Positions 7,707 through 17,059 of a DNA stretch of 58,048 nucleotides are shown piece by piece (the stretch's first letter is position 1; each line of letters starts with the position of its first letter). The notes below the pieces were generated by a model. The model saw nothing but the letters and a program-made list of their open reading frames with translations. It was not told the DNA's origin and searched no databases. The translations under genes and the position numbers were made by a program. Source of the DNA: Candidatus Gastranaerophilales bacterium (GTDB taxonomy: Bacteria > Cyanobacteriota > Vampirovibrionia > Gastranaerophilales > Gastranaerophilaceae); the NCBI GenBank assembly GCA_947584965.1, contig CANPWQ010000006.1:1-58048 (forward strand), given 5' to 3'.

Positions 7707-9020
7707 ATGAAAGTTAAAATAATCGGAGCAGGGTTGGCAGGCGCGGAAGCGGCACTTCAACTCGCAAAAAGAAATATAAATGTTGATTTATTTGAAATGA
7801 GACCTGTTGCTCAAACAGGAGCTCATAAAACGGATTTGTTTGCGGAATTTGTCTGCTCTAACAGCTTAGGCTCTTTTGATATTACCAATGCTTCGGGATT
7901 ACTTAAACACGAAATGCAAATATTAGGTTCAGAACTCTTGCCCGTAATTTTTGATTGTGCTATCCCCGCAGGCGCTGCTCTCGCTATTGACAGAACCCTT
8001 TTCTCTCAGCGAGTTACGGATAAAATTTTAAATAACCCGTATATTAATGTATTTAGAGAAGAAATTACCGATTTTTCCCCTGAAGAACCCGTTATTATTG
8101 CGTCAGGGCCATTGACCTCTGATAAACTTGCTGACTCAATTAAAAGTTTTCTCGGTGAAAATTATTTGTTTTTCTTTGACGCTATCGCGCCAATTATTGA
8201 AAAAGATTCCGTTAACTTTGATAAGGCTTTTTACTTAAACAGATATAACAAAGGAAGCGCCGATTATATTAACTGCCCGATGAATAAAGAGGAATATTTG
8301 AATTTTTATAATATTCTTACAAATGCACCAAGAATTGAACTTAAGTCTTTTGAAAAAAATGCTAAATTTTTTGAGAGCTGTCTGCCCATTGAAGTTCTGG
8401 CTTCTCGCGGGTTAGATACTTTAAGATTTGGACCGCTTAAGCCTGTCGGACTTGTTGATGAACGCACGGGGATTGAAAATTATGCGGTTGTTCAGCTTCG
8501 GCAGGATAATAAATCAGCAACATTATATAATTTGGTCGGATTTCAAACAAATTTAAAATGGGCAAGCCAAGCAGAGCTTATTCACTCCATTCCGGGGCTT
8601 GAAAATGCTAATATCGTCAGATACGGCGTTATGCACAGAAATACTTTTATTAACAGTCCTAAAGTCCTTTCATCCTCACTGCAATCTAAAATCAGCCCTA
8701 ACGTATTTTTTGCGGGGCAGATTACAGGTACGGAGGGATATACGGAATCAATTGCTTCGGGGCTTTTGGCAGGAATTAATATGTCAAGATTTATTAATGA
8801 TAAGCCACTTATTGAACTATCCTCCGATACTATGCTCGGAGCTTTAACTCACTATATTTCTTTCCCCGCTCATACTAACTTTCAGCCGATTAATTCCAAT
8901 TGGGGGATTTTATCTCCTATTGATTTGGATAAAAAAATCAAAAAAAATAAAAAACTTAAAAATGAATTGCTTGCAAACAGAGCCTTAAATTCCATTAAGG
9001 ATTATTTAAGTAACTTGTAA
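7707..9020 (+). CDS. trmFO: Methylenetetrahydrofolate-tRNA-(uracil-5-)-methyltransferase TrmFO
   Basis: 437 residues from the ATG at 7707. FAD- and methylene-THF-dependent formation of m5U54 in the tRNA T-loop. Seen: dinucleotide-binding KIIGAGLAGAEAALQLA at the very N-terminus, FEMRP, the signature FAEFVCSNSLGS, and the C-terminal FAGQITGTEGYTESIASGLLAG that closes the FAD site. An in-frame start exists at 7587, but its extra 40 residues are hydrophobic and unlike TrmFO and would overlap the divergent CpaE-like gene. The length matches the family (~435-450). It runs into the 3' end of the opposing Cys-cluster gene by 26 bp. Confidence 0.96.
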   Translation: MKVKIIGAGLAGAEAALQLAKRNINVDLFEMRPVAQTGAHKTDLFAEFVCSNSLGSFDITNASGLLKHEMQILGSELLPVIFDCAIPAGAALAIDRTLFSQRVTDKILNNPYINVFREEITDFSPEEPVIIASGPLTSDKLADSIKSFLGENYLFFFDAIAPIIEKDSVNFDKAFYLNRYNKGSADYINCPMNKEEYLNFYNILTNAPRIELKSFEKNAKFFESCLPIEVLASRGLDTLRFGPLKPVGLVDERTGIENYAVVQLRQDNKSATLYNLVGFQTNLKWASQAELIHSIPGLENANIVRYGVMHRNTFINSPKVLSSSLQSKISPNVFFAGQITGTEGYTESIASGLLAGINMSRFINDKPLIELSSDTMLGALTHYISFPAHTNFQPINSNWGILSPIDLDKKIKKNKKLKNELLANRALNSIKDYLSNL

Positions 9021-9396
9021 AGGGTTTATCTGCTTCAAAATAATATCCGCAGCCATCTAAGGGTTTGCCTCCGTTTATTAAAAATTTACTGTTTACTTTA
9101 GGATAATTTCGACACCCTAAACCCCTAAAATGATAAACTTTGCATAAATTATCTTCGCTTATTTCATTACAGGTAAATAATAATGCACCCGTTTCGTTTT
9201 TCCCCGATATATAAAAATTGTTATAATGCTTCTCCCATTCTTTTACCCGTTCAAACTGCTCTTTTGTTCTTATAGGCTCATCTTCAATATATAAAAGGAT
9301 GTTTCTGCAGCATTTTCCACACCTTTTACAGCTTCCTTTTCTTATATATTTCGATGATAACAGCTTTTGAATATAATATTTAATATATTTTTTCAT
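8995..9396 (-). CDS. YkgJ-type Cys-cluster protein (putative Fe-S or Zn binding)
   Basis: 133 residues. Seen: CKRCGKCCRNI at ~23-33, then CNEISEDNLCKVYHFRGLGCRNYP, the Cys pattern of the YkgJ/UPF0153 family that binds a Zn or Fe-S centre. The biochemical role of the family is not established. The gene converges on trmFO with a 26-bp overlap and begins directly at the end of the next gene upstream (9396), so it is the last member of a minus-strand set. The basic N-terminus (MKKYIKYYIQKLL) is not a signal peptide. Confidence 0.8.
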   Translation of the reverse strand: MKKYIKYYIQKLLSSKYIRKGSCKRCGKCCRNILLYIEDEPIRTKEQFERVKEWEKHYNNFYISGKNETGALLFTCNEISEDNLCKVYHFRGLGCRNYPKVNSKFLINGGKPLDGCGYYFEADKPFTSYLNNP

Positions 9397-9809
9397 TAAA
9401 TTACTGTAAACTCCTTATGAATAAACGGATAGTTTTTTTTGTTTAAGTAGAAAAATTGTATTATATACCGCCCCGGCCGCTGAATTACAATATAATTTTT
9501 ATAAAAATTAGCTGATTTATCAATATATAAATCCTGCGTTTGATTAATTTTAAATCCCCAGTTTGTTGTCTTTTCGTCTTGCGACGATATCTGCATTCTA
9601 ACACCTGCATACTTTAATCCGTCAGGAGCTATAATTGCATAATTTATTCGCTCTCCCGCATTAAATGTACGCTCTATTCTTGAAATATTTTCACGAGTTA
9701 TTGCTCCCGTTGTCATTACCAATACGGGTTTTTCTTTACGCTTAAATCCGCTTAAACATATCAATGGTATTATAAGCAGTATTATTACAACTTTTTTTAT
9801 CAAATTCAT
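9396..9809 (-). CDS. Exported hypothetical protein
   Basis: 137 residues with a signal peptide (MNLIKKVVIILLIIPLICLSG); the Cys at ~18 is not in a canonical lipobox. The rest is a compact beta-rich sequence with segments such as YAIIAPDGLKYAGVRMQIS and RPGRYIIQFFYLNK, which look like an Ig-like or C2-like sandwich. Not a family I recognise. It overlaps both neighbours by a single base and is therefore likely co-translated with the TPR protein upstream, perhaps working in the same envelope compartment. Confidence 0.7.
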   Translation of the reverse strand: MNLIKKVVIILLIIPLICLSGFKRKEKPVLVMTTGAITRENISRIERTFNAGERINYAIIAPDGLKYAGVRMQISSQDEKTTNWGFKINQTQDLYIDKSANFYKNYIVIQRPGRYIIQFFYLNKKNYPFIHKEFTVI

Positions 9810-11803
9810 TACTGCTGTTTCACTTCTTCTGCGGGAAGTTTCTTCCTTAAATTATTTATCTTATTTTGCACATTGTTTTTTATGGTTTTATCTTGCGCAT
9901 AAATAACAAATTTTTCATAGTTATCGACAGCACCCGCAATATTATTTTCTTTTTCATAAGCTAAACCCATAGCGTAATAAGCATAGGCATAATCACTTTT
10001 TAATTCGATAACTTCATTAAAGCTCTCTTTTGCAGAATATAAATCATTCTGTTCCGCTTGGCACAATCCTTTGTTAAAATACGAATCGGGATTTTTAGGA
10101 TTTATTTTTATTGATTTATTATATGCAGCTATCGCTTCATCTAACTGTGACATACCTTTATATGTGTTGCCGATTTTTATATATATGTATTCATCATTCG
10201 GATTTATTGCGGCTGCTTTTTGGTACTCATTTAACGCTTCGGTATAATTCTTATTTTTATAATAACCGTCAGCTATTTCAACCGTATATTTAAATTTTTC
10301 GGTATTATCGGAATTTTGTGCGGACATTGCTTTTTCATACAATATTTTTGCTTCATCGGCTTTATTGTAATTTGTTAACGCTTTTGCATAAGATGATAAT
10401 ACTTCACTGTTATCGGGAGATATTTCCATTGCACGTTCATAATATTCCGTTACTTTTGTTTTGGAACCCAACTTTTCATACATATTTGCAGCAGCTATAT
10501 ATAATAACGGATTTTCATTATCCATAGCTATTGCATTATCATACATAGCGGCAGCTTTTCTGTAATTACCGCTATCTGCCAGCGATTGTGCATAAGATGT
10601 ATATGCCTTATTCAAATATTCTTTTGCTGTTTTATTATCAACATCTTTTGCAAGTACATCTTTATATATTAATATTGCTTCTTCATACCTTTTTTGAGCG
10701 TGTAATGCTATTCCTTTATTTAATATATAATCTTGATTTGCAGGATCTTGTGCTATTAATGAATCATATACTGCAACCGCTTCTTCATATCGCTTATCCA
10801 AATGATACGCTTTTGCAAGTTCTTTTTGTATTTCTATATTCTTTGGCGCTATTATTCTACCTTGATTTAATACCTTTATGGCATTATCATAATCGCCTTT
10901 TTTAGAATATATTATTCCCGCGTTTATATATGCAACTTCATTATCTTTTACATCTTCCAAATATTTATTATACTGCACTAAGGCTTCATCATATTTTTCT
11001 TTATCCGCAAGTAAATTTGCATAATCAAACCTTATTGAATTAATATCGGGGTCTATTTCCAAAGCCTGTTTAAATTCCTCTTCCGCCAAATCGTCTTTTG
11101 ACTGCGCAAGATAAACATAAGCTAAATTTGCCCGCGCCACATAGTCATTTTTATCTTTTAGTATTGCTTTTTTTAAGATATTTTCGGCATTATCATAATC
11201 GGATATTCGATATAAGGCAAGTCCGTAATTTGAGTAATCATCAAACTCATTTGGATTTTTTAAATATAAATCATTATATATTTTAACCGCATCATCGGGC
11301 TTATTCATCCTTAAATATATTGACGCCATATTTTCTCTTGCATCAACAGCGTCGGGATAATAATTTAAAAACATTTGATAATACTTAATGGCTTCTTCAT
11401 CTTCTTTTAAATGAGTTTTTACGCTTGCCAAATTTAAGTAATTATACTTGTACTCGGGGAATATTTTCATTGCCTCAGAGTATGCTTCACTTGCATTTTT
11501 ATAATCTTGCATTTGTTCATAAATATTACCAAGGCTGATATAAATAAAAGCGTCATCAGGTCTTAGTTTAAGCGCCTTTTTATATGCCTCCGTTGCATTT
11601 CCCCATTGGCTGAGTTCCGAATACATCCCGCCAAGTTTTGTATATAAAAGCGCGTCATCGGGGGATAATTTTATTGCATTATTTAAACTTTCAACGGCTT
11701 CCAAGTATTTTTCACTGTCAGCATAAGCACATGCCTGTTTATAATACTGGTTTGCTTCAGGAGTCATTGCAAATACAATTGCACTCATATTTATACTTAT
11801 CAA
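9809..11803 (-). CDS. Large exported TPR-repeat protein
   Basis: 664 residues. After an N-terminal hydrophobic segment (ISINMSAIVFAMTPEA, probably a signal peptide), the protein is almost wholly tetratricopeptide repeats from ~17 to ~650; I count about 18 units with the usual W/Y-A-G-Y-A-P pattern (for example AYKKALKLRPDDAFIYISLGNIY). TPR arrays are protein-protein scaffolds; this one is presumably periplasmic. An alternative start could lie slightly upstream, but no better Met is visible. It is followed directly by two small genes in the same operon. No enzyme domain is fused to it. Confidence 0.88.
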   Translation of the reverse strand: MISINMSAIVFAMTPEANQYYKQACAYADSEKYLEAVESLNNAIKLSPDDALLYTKLGGMYSELSQWGNATEAYKKALKLRPDDAFIYISLGNIYEQMQDYKNASEAYSEAMKIFPEYKYNYLNLASVKTHLKEDEEAIKYYQMFLNYYPDAVDARENMASIYLRMNKPDDAVKIYNDLYLKNPNEFDDYSNYGLALYRISDYDNAENILKKAILKDKNDYVARANLAYVYLAQSKDDLAEEEFKQALEIDPDINSIRFDYANLLADKEKYDEALVQYNKYLEDVKDNEVAYINAGIIYSKKGDYDNAIKVLNQGRIIAPKNIEIQKELAKAYHLDKRYEEAVAVYDSLIAQDPANQDYILNKGIALHAQKRYEEAILIYKDVLAKDVDNKTAKEYLNKAYTSYAQSLADSGNYRKAAAMYDNAIAMDNENPLLYIAAANMYEKLGSKTKVTEYYERAMEISPDNSEVLSSYAKALTNYNKADEAKILYEKAMSAQNSDNTEKFKYTVEIADGYYKNKNYTEALNEYQKAAAINPNDEYIYIKIGNTYKGMSQLDEAIAAYNKSIKINPKNPDSYFNKGLCQAEQNDLYSAKESFNEVIELKSDYAYAYYAMGLAYEKENNIAGAVDNYEKFVIYAQDKTIKNNVQNKINNLRKKLPAEEVKQQ

Positions 11804-11889
11804 TAACGATAATAATAATGCCTTTATTTTAATGATTTTACCCTCCGATACTACAAAATTATTATCTTATGTAATCGAAAAAAAATCAA

Positions 11890-12729
11890 TTAATTACTTT
11901 TCTTTGATAATCTTGCATAAACTCTTGAATTAATTTCACCGCCAATAAGAACTATTAATGAAGTGTAATACAGCCACACCATTAATATTGCAAAAGCCCC
12001 GATTGTGCCGTATACCTTATTGTATGCGTTTAAATTGCTTAAATATAAAGAAAAACACCAAGAACCAAGTATCCAAAAGAAGCTGAAAAATAAAGTTCCC
12101 GGCATTACGCTTTTAAATTTTATTTTATCGTTACCCTCAATACAAGGCAGTATAAAATAATTTCCAATCGCACAAAATGCCAAAGCAAGGTATGATACGG
12201 GCCACCTTATTATTGATATTATGTCTACGGACAATTTAGATAAAATTGTATACTGGAACATAAAATCAAGAAATACTTTACCCAAAACTATTAAATTTAC
12301 TGCAAGAAATAGCAATAATGAATTTATAAATACCATTAATATTGACAATGTTCTTGTGTATATAAAACTTCTTGTTTCTTCTATGGCATAAGCGCGATTT
12401 AAACCCTTTATAATTACTGCAATTGCATTTGAAGCCAGTGCAATTGTAATTATAAGCCCGAATATTGCAATTAATTTACCCTGCTTAAATATCATAGCTT
12501 CATTTAAAGTATTCATTATTAAGCCTGCAACATCTTTAGGCGCAATATTCGTTATAAAGTTTAAAATTGGTGTAATTAAAGTCTTTTTTCCCATCCAAGC
12601 AAAAAGCGAAGTTAAAAACAAAAGGAAAGGAAACAAGCCCAAAATAAACCAAAACGCCATTTCTGCGGCGACTCCGCAGAAATCCTGTTCTATTATTTTT
12701 TTTACAAGAGATTCAATATACTTTCTCAT
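11890..12729 (-). CDS. YihY/virulence factor BrkB family membrane protein
   Basis: 279 residues with six predicted membrane helices (~28-48, ~90-115, ~130-160, ~175-195, ~210-232, ~240-265). The YihY/BrkB signatures are present: FWFILGLFPFLLFL near the N-terminus and GTIGAFAILMVWLYYTSLIVLIGGEIN near the C-terminus. Often mis-named 'ribonuclease BN'; the true function is unknown, possibly transport. It overlaps the start of the nrnA stop region by 4 bp (ATGA), so it is translated after nrnA. Confidence 0.9.
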   Translation of the reverse strand: MRKYIESLVKKIIEQDFCGVAAEMAFWFILGLFPFLLFLTSLFAWMGKKTLITPILNFITNIAPKDVAGLIMNTLNEAMIFKQGKLIAIFGLIITIALASNAIAVIIKGLNRAYAIEETRSFIYTRTLSILMVFINSLLLFLAVNLIVLGKVFLDFMFQYTILSKLSVDIISIIRWPVSYLALAFCAIGNYFILPCIEGNDKIKFKSVMPGTLFFSFFWILGSWCFSLYLSNLNAYNKVYGTIGAFAILMVWLYYTSLIVLIGGEINSRVYARLSKKSN

Positions 12730-13697
12730 TCCAATTCGCTTTGAACACGTGCTAATAACTTATCATAAGCAATAGCAACAGGTTTTTTTATGGTACAGCC
12801 TGCTGCAAACGAGTGGCCGCCGCCTCCGAAATCCGTTGCTATCGAAGTTAAATCTTTTGTTTTACTTCTTAAACTTACTTTTGTATAACCTTCTTTTGTT
12901 TCTTTTAATATTGCCGCAATTTCAACATCTTTAGAAGTTCTTAATACTTCAACAATTCCCTCGGTATAATCATCTTCAGCATTAAATTTACTCATATCTG
13001 AACGGGTAATTTTAGAAAATGCGATTTTTCCATTGTTATAAAAAACGGTATTACTTACAACATAGGCTTGAAATTGTACCATTGATTGAGGTTTTGTTTC
13101 ATAGCAGGCTCTATATTCTTTCGTGGGTGATACACCTGTTTTTACTAATTCAGCAGCCAGCATGAATGTTTCGGGTGTCGTATTTTCATACTTAAATCCT
13201 CCCGTATCCGTCATTAAAGAGGTATATATGCATCTTGCAGCGTCAAGCGGCACTTTCAATTTCCATTCTTTAAAGATTTTATATAATATTGCGCCGACAC
13301 ATGCGGACTCTGCATCTATTATATTTAAATCTCCATATCCGATATTGGTCTTATGATGATCAATATTCACCCTATACACTGCATTATCAAAAATTTCGGT
13401 TCCAAAAACCAGACGGTCTTTTGCTGCTACATCAACGGCAATAGCCAAATCATATTTTTTTGATTTATCAATTTCAGCAACATCAATAAATTTTTCATAA
13501 TTTGGCAGATACGAGTACATATTGGGCAATTTTCCAACAAATACGGAATCTGCCTTTTTATTAAAATATTTGTCCAATATTATATTTAATGCAAGATTTG
13601 AGCCTAATGTATCCCCGTCGGGACTTACATGAGAAAAGATTATTATACTTTCCGCGCCCTCTATCTTGCTTTTTAACTCTTGTAATTTATTTTCCAT
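12726..13697 (-). CDS. nrnA: DHH/DHHA1 phosphoesterase, NrnA-type nanoRNase/pAp phosphatase
   Basis: 323 residues. Degrades 2-5-nt RNAs and pAp in bacteria lacking Orn. DHH motifs: SHVSPDGDTLGSNLAL (19-38 region), AVDVAA, the DHH signature NIDHHKTN, then the DHHA1 C-terminal GGGGHSFAAGC. The length agrees with NrnA (~315-325). It is coupled to yihY downstream by an ATGA overlap, while 40 bp separate it from the zinc dehydrogenase upstream. Confidence 0.92.
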   Translation of the reverse strand: MENKLQELKSKIEGAESIIIFSHVSPDGDTLGSNLALNIILDKYFNKKADSVFVGKLPNMYSYLPNYEKFIDVAEIDKSKKYDLAIAVDVAAKDRLVFGTEIFDNAVYRVNIDHHKTNIGYGDLNIIDAESACVGAILYKIFKEWKLKVPLDAARCIYTSLMTDTGGFKYENTTPETFMLAAELVKTGVSPTKEYRACYETKPQSMVQFQAYVVSNTVFYNNGKIAFSKITRSDMSKFNAEDDYTEGIVEVLRTSKDVEIAAILKETKEGYTKVSLRSKTKDLTSIATDFGGGGHSFAAGCTIKKPVAIAYDKLLARVQSELE

Positions 13698-13737
13698 ACT
13701 CTGACTCTTTAGTTCATGATTTTATTATACTATAAAC

Positions 13738-14775
13738 TTACGGTCTTATTAAAACTTTCAGTGCTTTTCCGTTCATGTGCTTTATTAGGGCTTCTTCCGT
13801 TCTTTCTAAGGGTACCATATCGGTAATTAATTTTTCAACAGGCACTTCACCCGACGATATCAACCTTAATGCTTCTCTGAAATACAAAGGAGTATGGTGA
13901 AATATACTTATAACTTTTATTTCATCATAGTGCAGCCTTCGTGTATCTATTGACACAGATGTTCCGGATTTACATCCGCCAAATAAATGCACAATTCCGC
14001 CCCTGCGGACAAATGTAAACATTCTCTCCCATATTTCGGGTAACCCTACACACTCAACCGCCACATCAAGCCCCTTTTTTCCGTCCGAAAAATCTATAAA
14101 TATTTTTTCGGGATTTTGGTATTTTGTAAGGTCAATTATTTCATCAGCCCCGCCAAATTCTTTTGCCATTTTAAGTTTCAGCGGATTTCTGCCTGCGGCT
14201 ATAACTCGCGCACCCTTTAGTTTCGCCAGTTTTACAAACATAAGCCCGATTGGTCCAAGCCCAACCACACCTACTGTCTGCCCCTCTTTTATTCCCGTTC
14301 TTTCAATTCCGTGAACAACATTTGCAAGCGGCTCCGAAAATGCCGCTTTTTCATAGCTTAAATCATCGGGTAATACTATTAAATTTCTTTTTACTATTGA
14401 TTTGGGTATATTTATGTATTCTGCATAAGCACCGTTTAAAAATTCCAAGTTTTCGCATAAATTATACTCGCCCCGTTTACAGAAAAAACATTCTCCGCAA
14501 GGTGCAGAATTCGCCGCAACGACTCTATCCCCGACTTTAAATCCTGCAACATTCTTTCCTGTTTTAACTATTTCGCCTGCAAATTCATGCCCGAAACCTG
14601 ATGGTATTTTTTTTATCAAAACAGGATGACCGCGCCTGTATGTTTTTACATCGGTCCCGCAGGTAAGCGCAGCTTTTATTTTAACCTGCACTTCTCCCTC
14701 TTTCGGGTCTTTTATGTCAACTTCCTCATATTTTATGTTTAACGGCGCATAAAACTGTATTGATTTCATTTTCAT
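13738..14775 (-). CDS. Zinc-dependent medium-chain dehydrogenase (COG1063 type), copy 1
   Basis: 345 residues. NAD(P)-dependent oxidation of an alcohol or polyol. Catalytic Zn ligands are seen in LTCGTD and GHEFAGE; the structural-Zn Cys set is CGECFFCKRGEYNLCE; the Rossmann motif is VGVVGLGPIGLM. The sequence is in the sorbitol/threonine/galactitol-phosphate dehydrogenase group, but the substrate cannot be read from it. It overlaps the second dehydrogenase by 4 bp, so the two are made together and may catalyse related steps or form a heteromer. Confidence 0.88.
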   Translation of the reverse strand: MKMKSIQFYAPLNIKYEEVDIKDPKEGEVQVKIKAALTCGTDVKTYRRGHPVLIKKIPSGFGHEFAGEIVKTGKNVAGFKVGDRVVAANSAPCGECFFCKRGEYNLCENLEFLNGAYAEYINIPKSIVKRNLIVLPDDLSYEKAAFSEPLANVVHGIERTGIKEGQTVGVVGLGPIGLMFVKLAKLKGARVIAAGRNPLKLKMAKEFGGADEIIDLTKYQNPEKIFIDFSDGKKGLDVAVECVGLPEIWERMFTFVRRGGIVHLFGGCKSGTSVSIDTRRLHYDEIKVISIFHHTPLYFREALRLISSGEVPVEKLITDMVPLERTEEALIKHMNGKALKVLIRP

Positions 14776-15806
14776 AATTTTATATATGCTTTCATTATTT
14801 TATTTGACAGTGTATCATTAACCGCATCGTTTAATCCCTCAAGCGGATATTGAGTTAATAATCCTTCCGTTTTAACTTTTCCTTCTTCAAGCAGAGCCAT
14901 TGAATCTTCTAAATCCATGGGAGATGGCGAGTAACTACCGATAATATTTAATTCGCGGTAATAAATTTCATTATTGCAAAAACCTTTCATGTCGTCTTTT
15001 ACGCTTGAGAATACAACAATCGTAGCTCCGTCACGTGCGGCTTTTACTGCAAAATCCAATGAAGATGAAGCCCCTGCGGTTAAAAATACATTATCAAAAC
15101 CGTAGGGTGCAGTTTTTTTCATTTCAGTTAATGTACTTTGTACATCTTTCAATACAAATGATTTATCAAATCCGTATTTTTCGGATAAACAAACTCTGTC
15201 ATATATCAAGTCACAGCCGTATACGGAATTTCCAAATACTTTTACAGCTTCTCCCATTAATATTCCGACTGTTCCGAGCCCTATTATAAGATTTTTAGAA
15301 TTATCTTTTACTTTTGCACGTTTTACGGCTCTTATACAGCACGCTAACGGTTCCATAAAAGATGCTTCCATATCACTCAAACTTAAATTTACATGAAATA
15401 CCGTATTTTTAAGATGTTCTTCACTGACATATATAAATTGCGTAAACCCTCCGGGGATTATATTTGTTTCTTTAAAATGACGGCACATGGAAAAATTTCC
15501 GTTCCAGCAGTATGTACAATTAAAACAAGGGACATGATGTCCCATTGCAACCTTATCCCCGATTTCAAAATCGGTTTTAGAATTTATTTCTACTATTTCG
15601 CCTACAACTTCATGCCCTAATACATCACCGTTTTTGGCTTTCCCCGTTCTGATTTTTACAATATCCGAACCGCATAATCCGCACCCGATAACTTTAATTA
15701 TTGCCCCCTCACCATACTCTTCCAGCTTTGGAGAGGCAATATTTTGTATTAAAAATTTTTTATCCTGTAAAACTGCTGCCTTCATTTTTTTATAATCCTT
15801 TTTCAA
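14772..15806 (-). CDS. Zinc-dependent medium-chain dehydrogenase (COG1063 type), copy 2
   Basis: 344 residues, clearly diverged from its downstream neighbour. Zn ligands: CGLCGSDIVKI, GHEVVGE; structural-Zn set CFNCTYCWNGNFSMC, which has the four-Cys spacing. Its nucleotide-binding glycine motif reads LIIGLGTVGILMG. Four bp separate its start from the trmD stop, and it overlaps copy 1 by 4 bp, so it sits in the zinc-ribbon protein-rimM-trmD transcription unit. The substrate is unknown; an alcohol, polyol or sugar phosphate is likely. Confidence 0.87.
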   Translation of the reverse strand: MKKDYKKMKAAVLQDKKFLIQNIASPKLEEYGEGAIIKVIGCGLCGSDIVKIRTGKAKNGDVLGHEVVGEIVEINSKTDFEIGDKVAMGHHVPCFNCTYCWNGNFSMCRHFKETNIIPGGFTQFIYVSEEHLKNTVFHVNLSLSDMEASFMEPLACCIRAVKRAKVKDNSKNLIIGLGTVGILMGEAVKVFGNSVYGCDLIYDRVCLSEKYGFDKSFVLKDVQSTLTEMKKTAPYGFDNVFLTAGASSSLDFAVKAARDGATIVVFSSVKDDMKGFCNNEIYYRELNIIGSYSPSPMDLEDSMALLEEGKVKTEGLLTQYPLEGLNDAVNDTLSNKIMKAYIKL

Positions 15807-15810
15807 TATT

Positions 15811-16545
15811 TTAAATCAAATTATTTTTTTTCAATATCTTTTTATCATATTCATCTATTTTTCCGTTTAAAAATTTTTCAAATAAATCGGGGCGTTTTTC
15901 TTTTGTTATTATAAATTGCTGCAATCTTCTCCATTCTTTTATTTTTTCATGATTACCCGATAAGAGAATTTCGGGGACACTTAGCCCCATGTATTCTCTC
16001 GGCTTGGTATAGTGAGGATACTCTAACAATCCGTCCGAATGGGAGTCATATTCCGCAGATTCATCATCCCCAAGCACGCCTTTTATTAATCTTGTTATAC
16101 TGTCAATTATACACAAAGCAGGATATTCACCGCCTGTCATGACAAAATCACCGATAGAAATCTCCTCGCCCTGCGTTATTTCTATTATTCTCTCATCAAA
16201 GCCCTCATAATGTCCGCATATAATGATTAATTGATTTAATTCGGATAATTTTAAAGCCATATTTTGGTCATATTTTTTCCCTTTTGGCGACATTATAATT
16301 GTTTTGGTATTCGAATTTTTTGATATGCTGTTATAAGCGTCAATATACGGCTGGCAGCTTAAGAGCATGCCCGCCCCGCCTCCATAGGGAGTATCATCTG
16401 TTTTTCTGTGTTTATCAAGGGTATAATCTCTGGGGTTTATTGCATTTATGCTAATTATTCCCTGCGAAGCCGCGCGTTTTATAATACTGAAATTACAACC
16501 GCTTTCTATAACCTCGGGGAATAAAGATAAGACGTCGAATTTCAA
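15811..16545 (-). CDS. trmD: tRNA (guanine-N1)-methyltransferase TrmD
   Basis: 244 residues. SAM-dependent m1G37 methylation. The trefoil-knot SPOUT signatures are visible: MKFDVLSLFPEV at the N-terminus, GGGAGMLL, CGHYEGFDERI, and SIGDFVMTGGEYPA. The C-terminal domain has LSGNHEKIKEWR. The length is standard. It overlaps rimM by 4 bp. Unlike many bacteria there is no rpsP or rplS next to it; instead a zinc-ribbon protein leads the operon. Confidence 0.97.
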   Translation of the reverse strand: MKFDVLSLFPEVIESGCNFSIIKRAASQGIISINAINPRDYTLDKHRKTDDTPYGGGAGMLLSCQPYIDAYNSISKNSNTKTIIMSPKGKKYDQNMALKLSELNQLIIICGHYEGFDERIIEITQGEEISIGDFVMTGGEYPALCIIDSITRLIKGVLGDDESAEYDSHSDGLLEYPHYTKPREYMGLSVPEILLSGNHEKIKEWRRLQQFIITKEKRPDLFEKFLNGKIDEYDKKILKKNNLI

Positions 16546-17057
16546 TTTATAAGCCCCTCAATATTATTAACAACAATTTTTCTGTTTTCAAGGTCAACTA
16601 CCGGCACAAGGGCTTTTACGAACGGAACTAAATGGTCTTTTCCGTTACCGTCTTTAATTGAGAGCAAATCACCCGCAAGGTTTTCACCAACCGCACTGAC
16701 TGTTCCAATATTTCCGCCGTCCTCATCATACACATCCATACCGATTAAATCACTGATTAAGTATTCATTATTATCTAGGGTATTTTCAACTTCGGATTTG
16801 GGAATGTAAATTTCACAGCCTTTAAATTCTTCTACATCGTTAACAGTGTGCATTTCTTTTAATTTTATAATTGCAAAATGCTTATGAAAGCGCACCGATG
16901 AAACATTCATTTCGGTATAGTCATTATCTTTTTTTATATAAACTTTTTTTAAAGACTCAATTTGCTTTTCTCTGCCCTTAGAAAAGCCGGCTTTTATTTC
17001 CCCTTTAATTCCATGGAAATTTAAAATCTTAGCTACGGAAATTAAATTTTCAAACAT
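16542..17057 (-). CDS. rimM: Ribosome maturation factor RimM
   Basis: 171 residues. 30S assembly factor that binds S19 during 16S 3'-domain maturation. N-terminal RimM barrel (VAKILNFHGIKGEIKA; LKEMHTVNDVEEFKGCEIYI) and C-terminal PRC-barrel (LIGMDVYDEDGGNIGTV ... HLVPFVKALVPVVDLE). It overlaps trmD by 4 bp, the standard rimM-trmD arrangement, and follows the zinc-ribbon gene with a 2-bp gap. Confidence 0.95.
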   Translation of the reverse strand: MFENLISVAKILNFHGIKGEIKAGFSKGREKQIESLKKVYIKKDNDYTEMNVSSVRFHKHFAIIKLKEMHTVNDVEEFKGCEIYIPKSEVENTLDNNEYLISDLIGMDVYDEDGGNIGTVSAVGENLAGDLLSIKDGNGKDHLVPFVKALVPVVDLENRKIVVNNIEGLIN

Positions 17058-17059
17058 AA

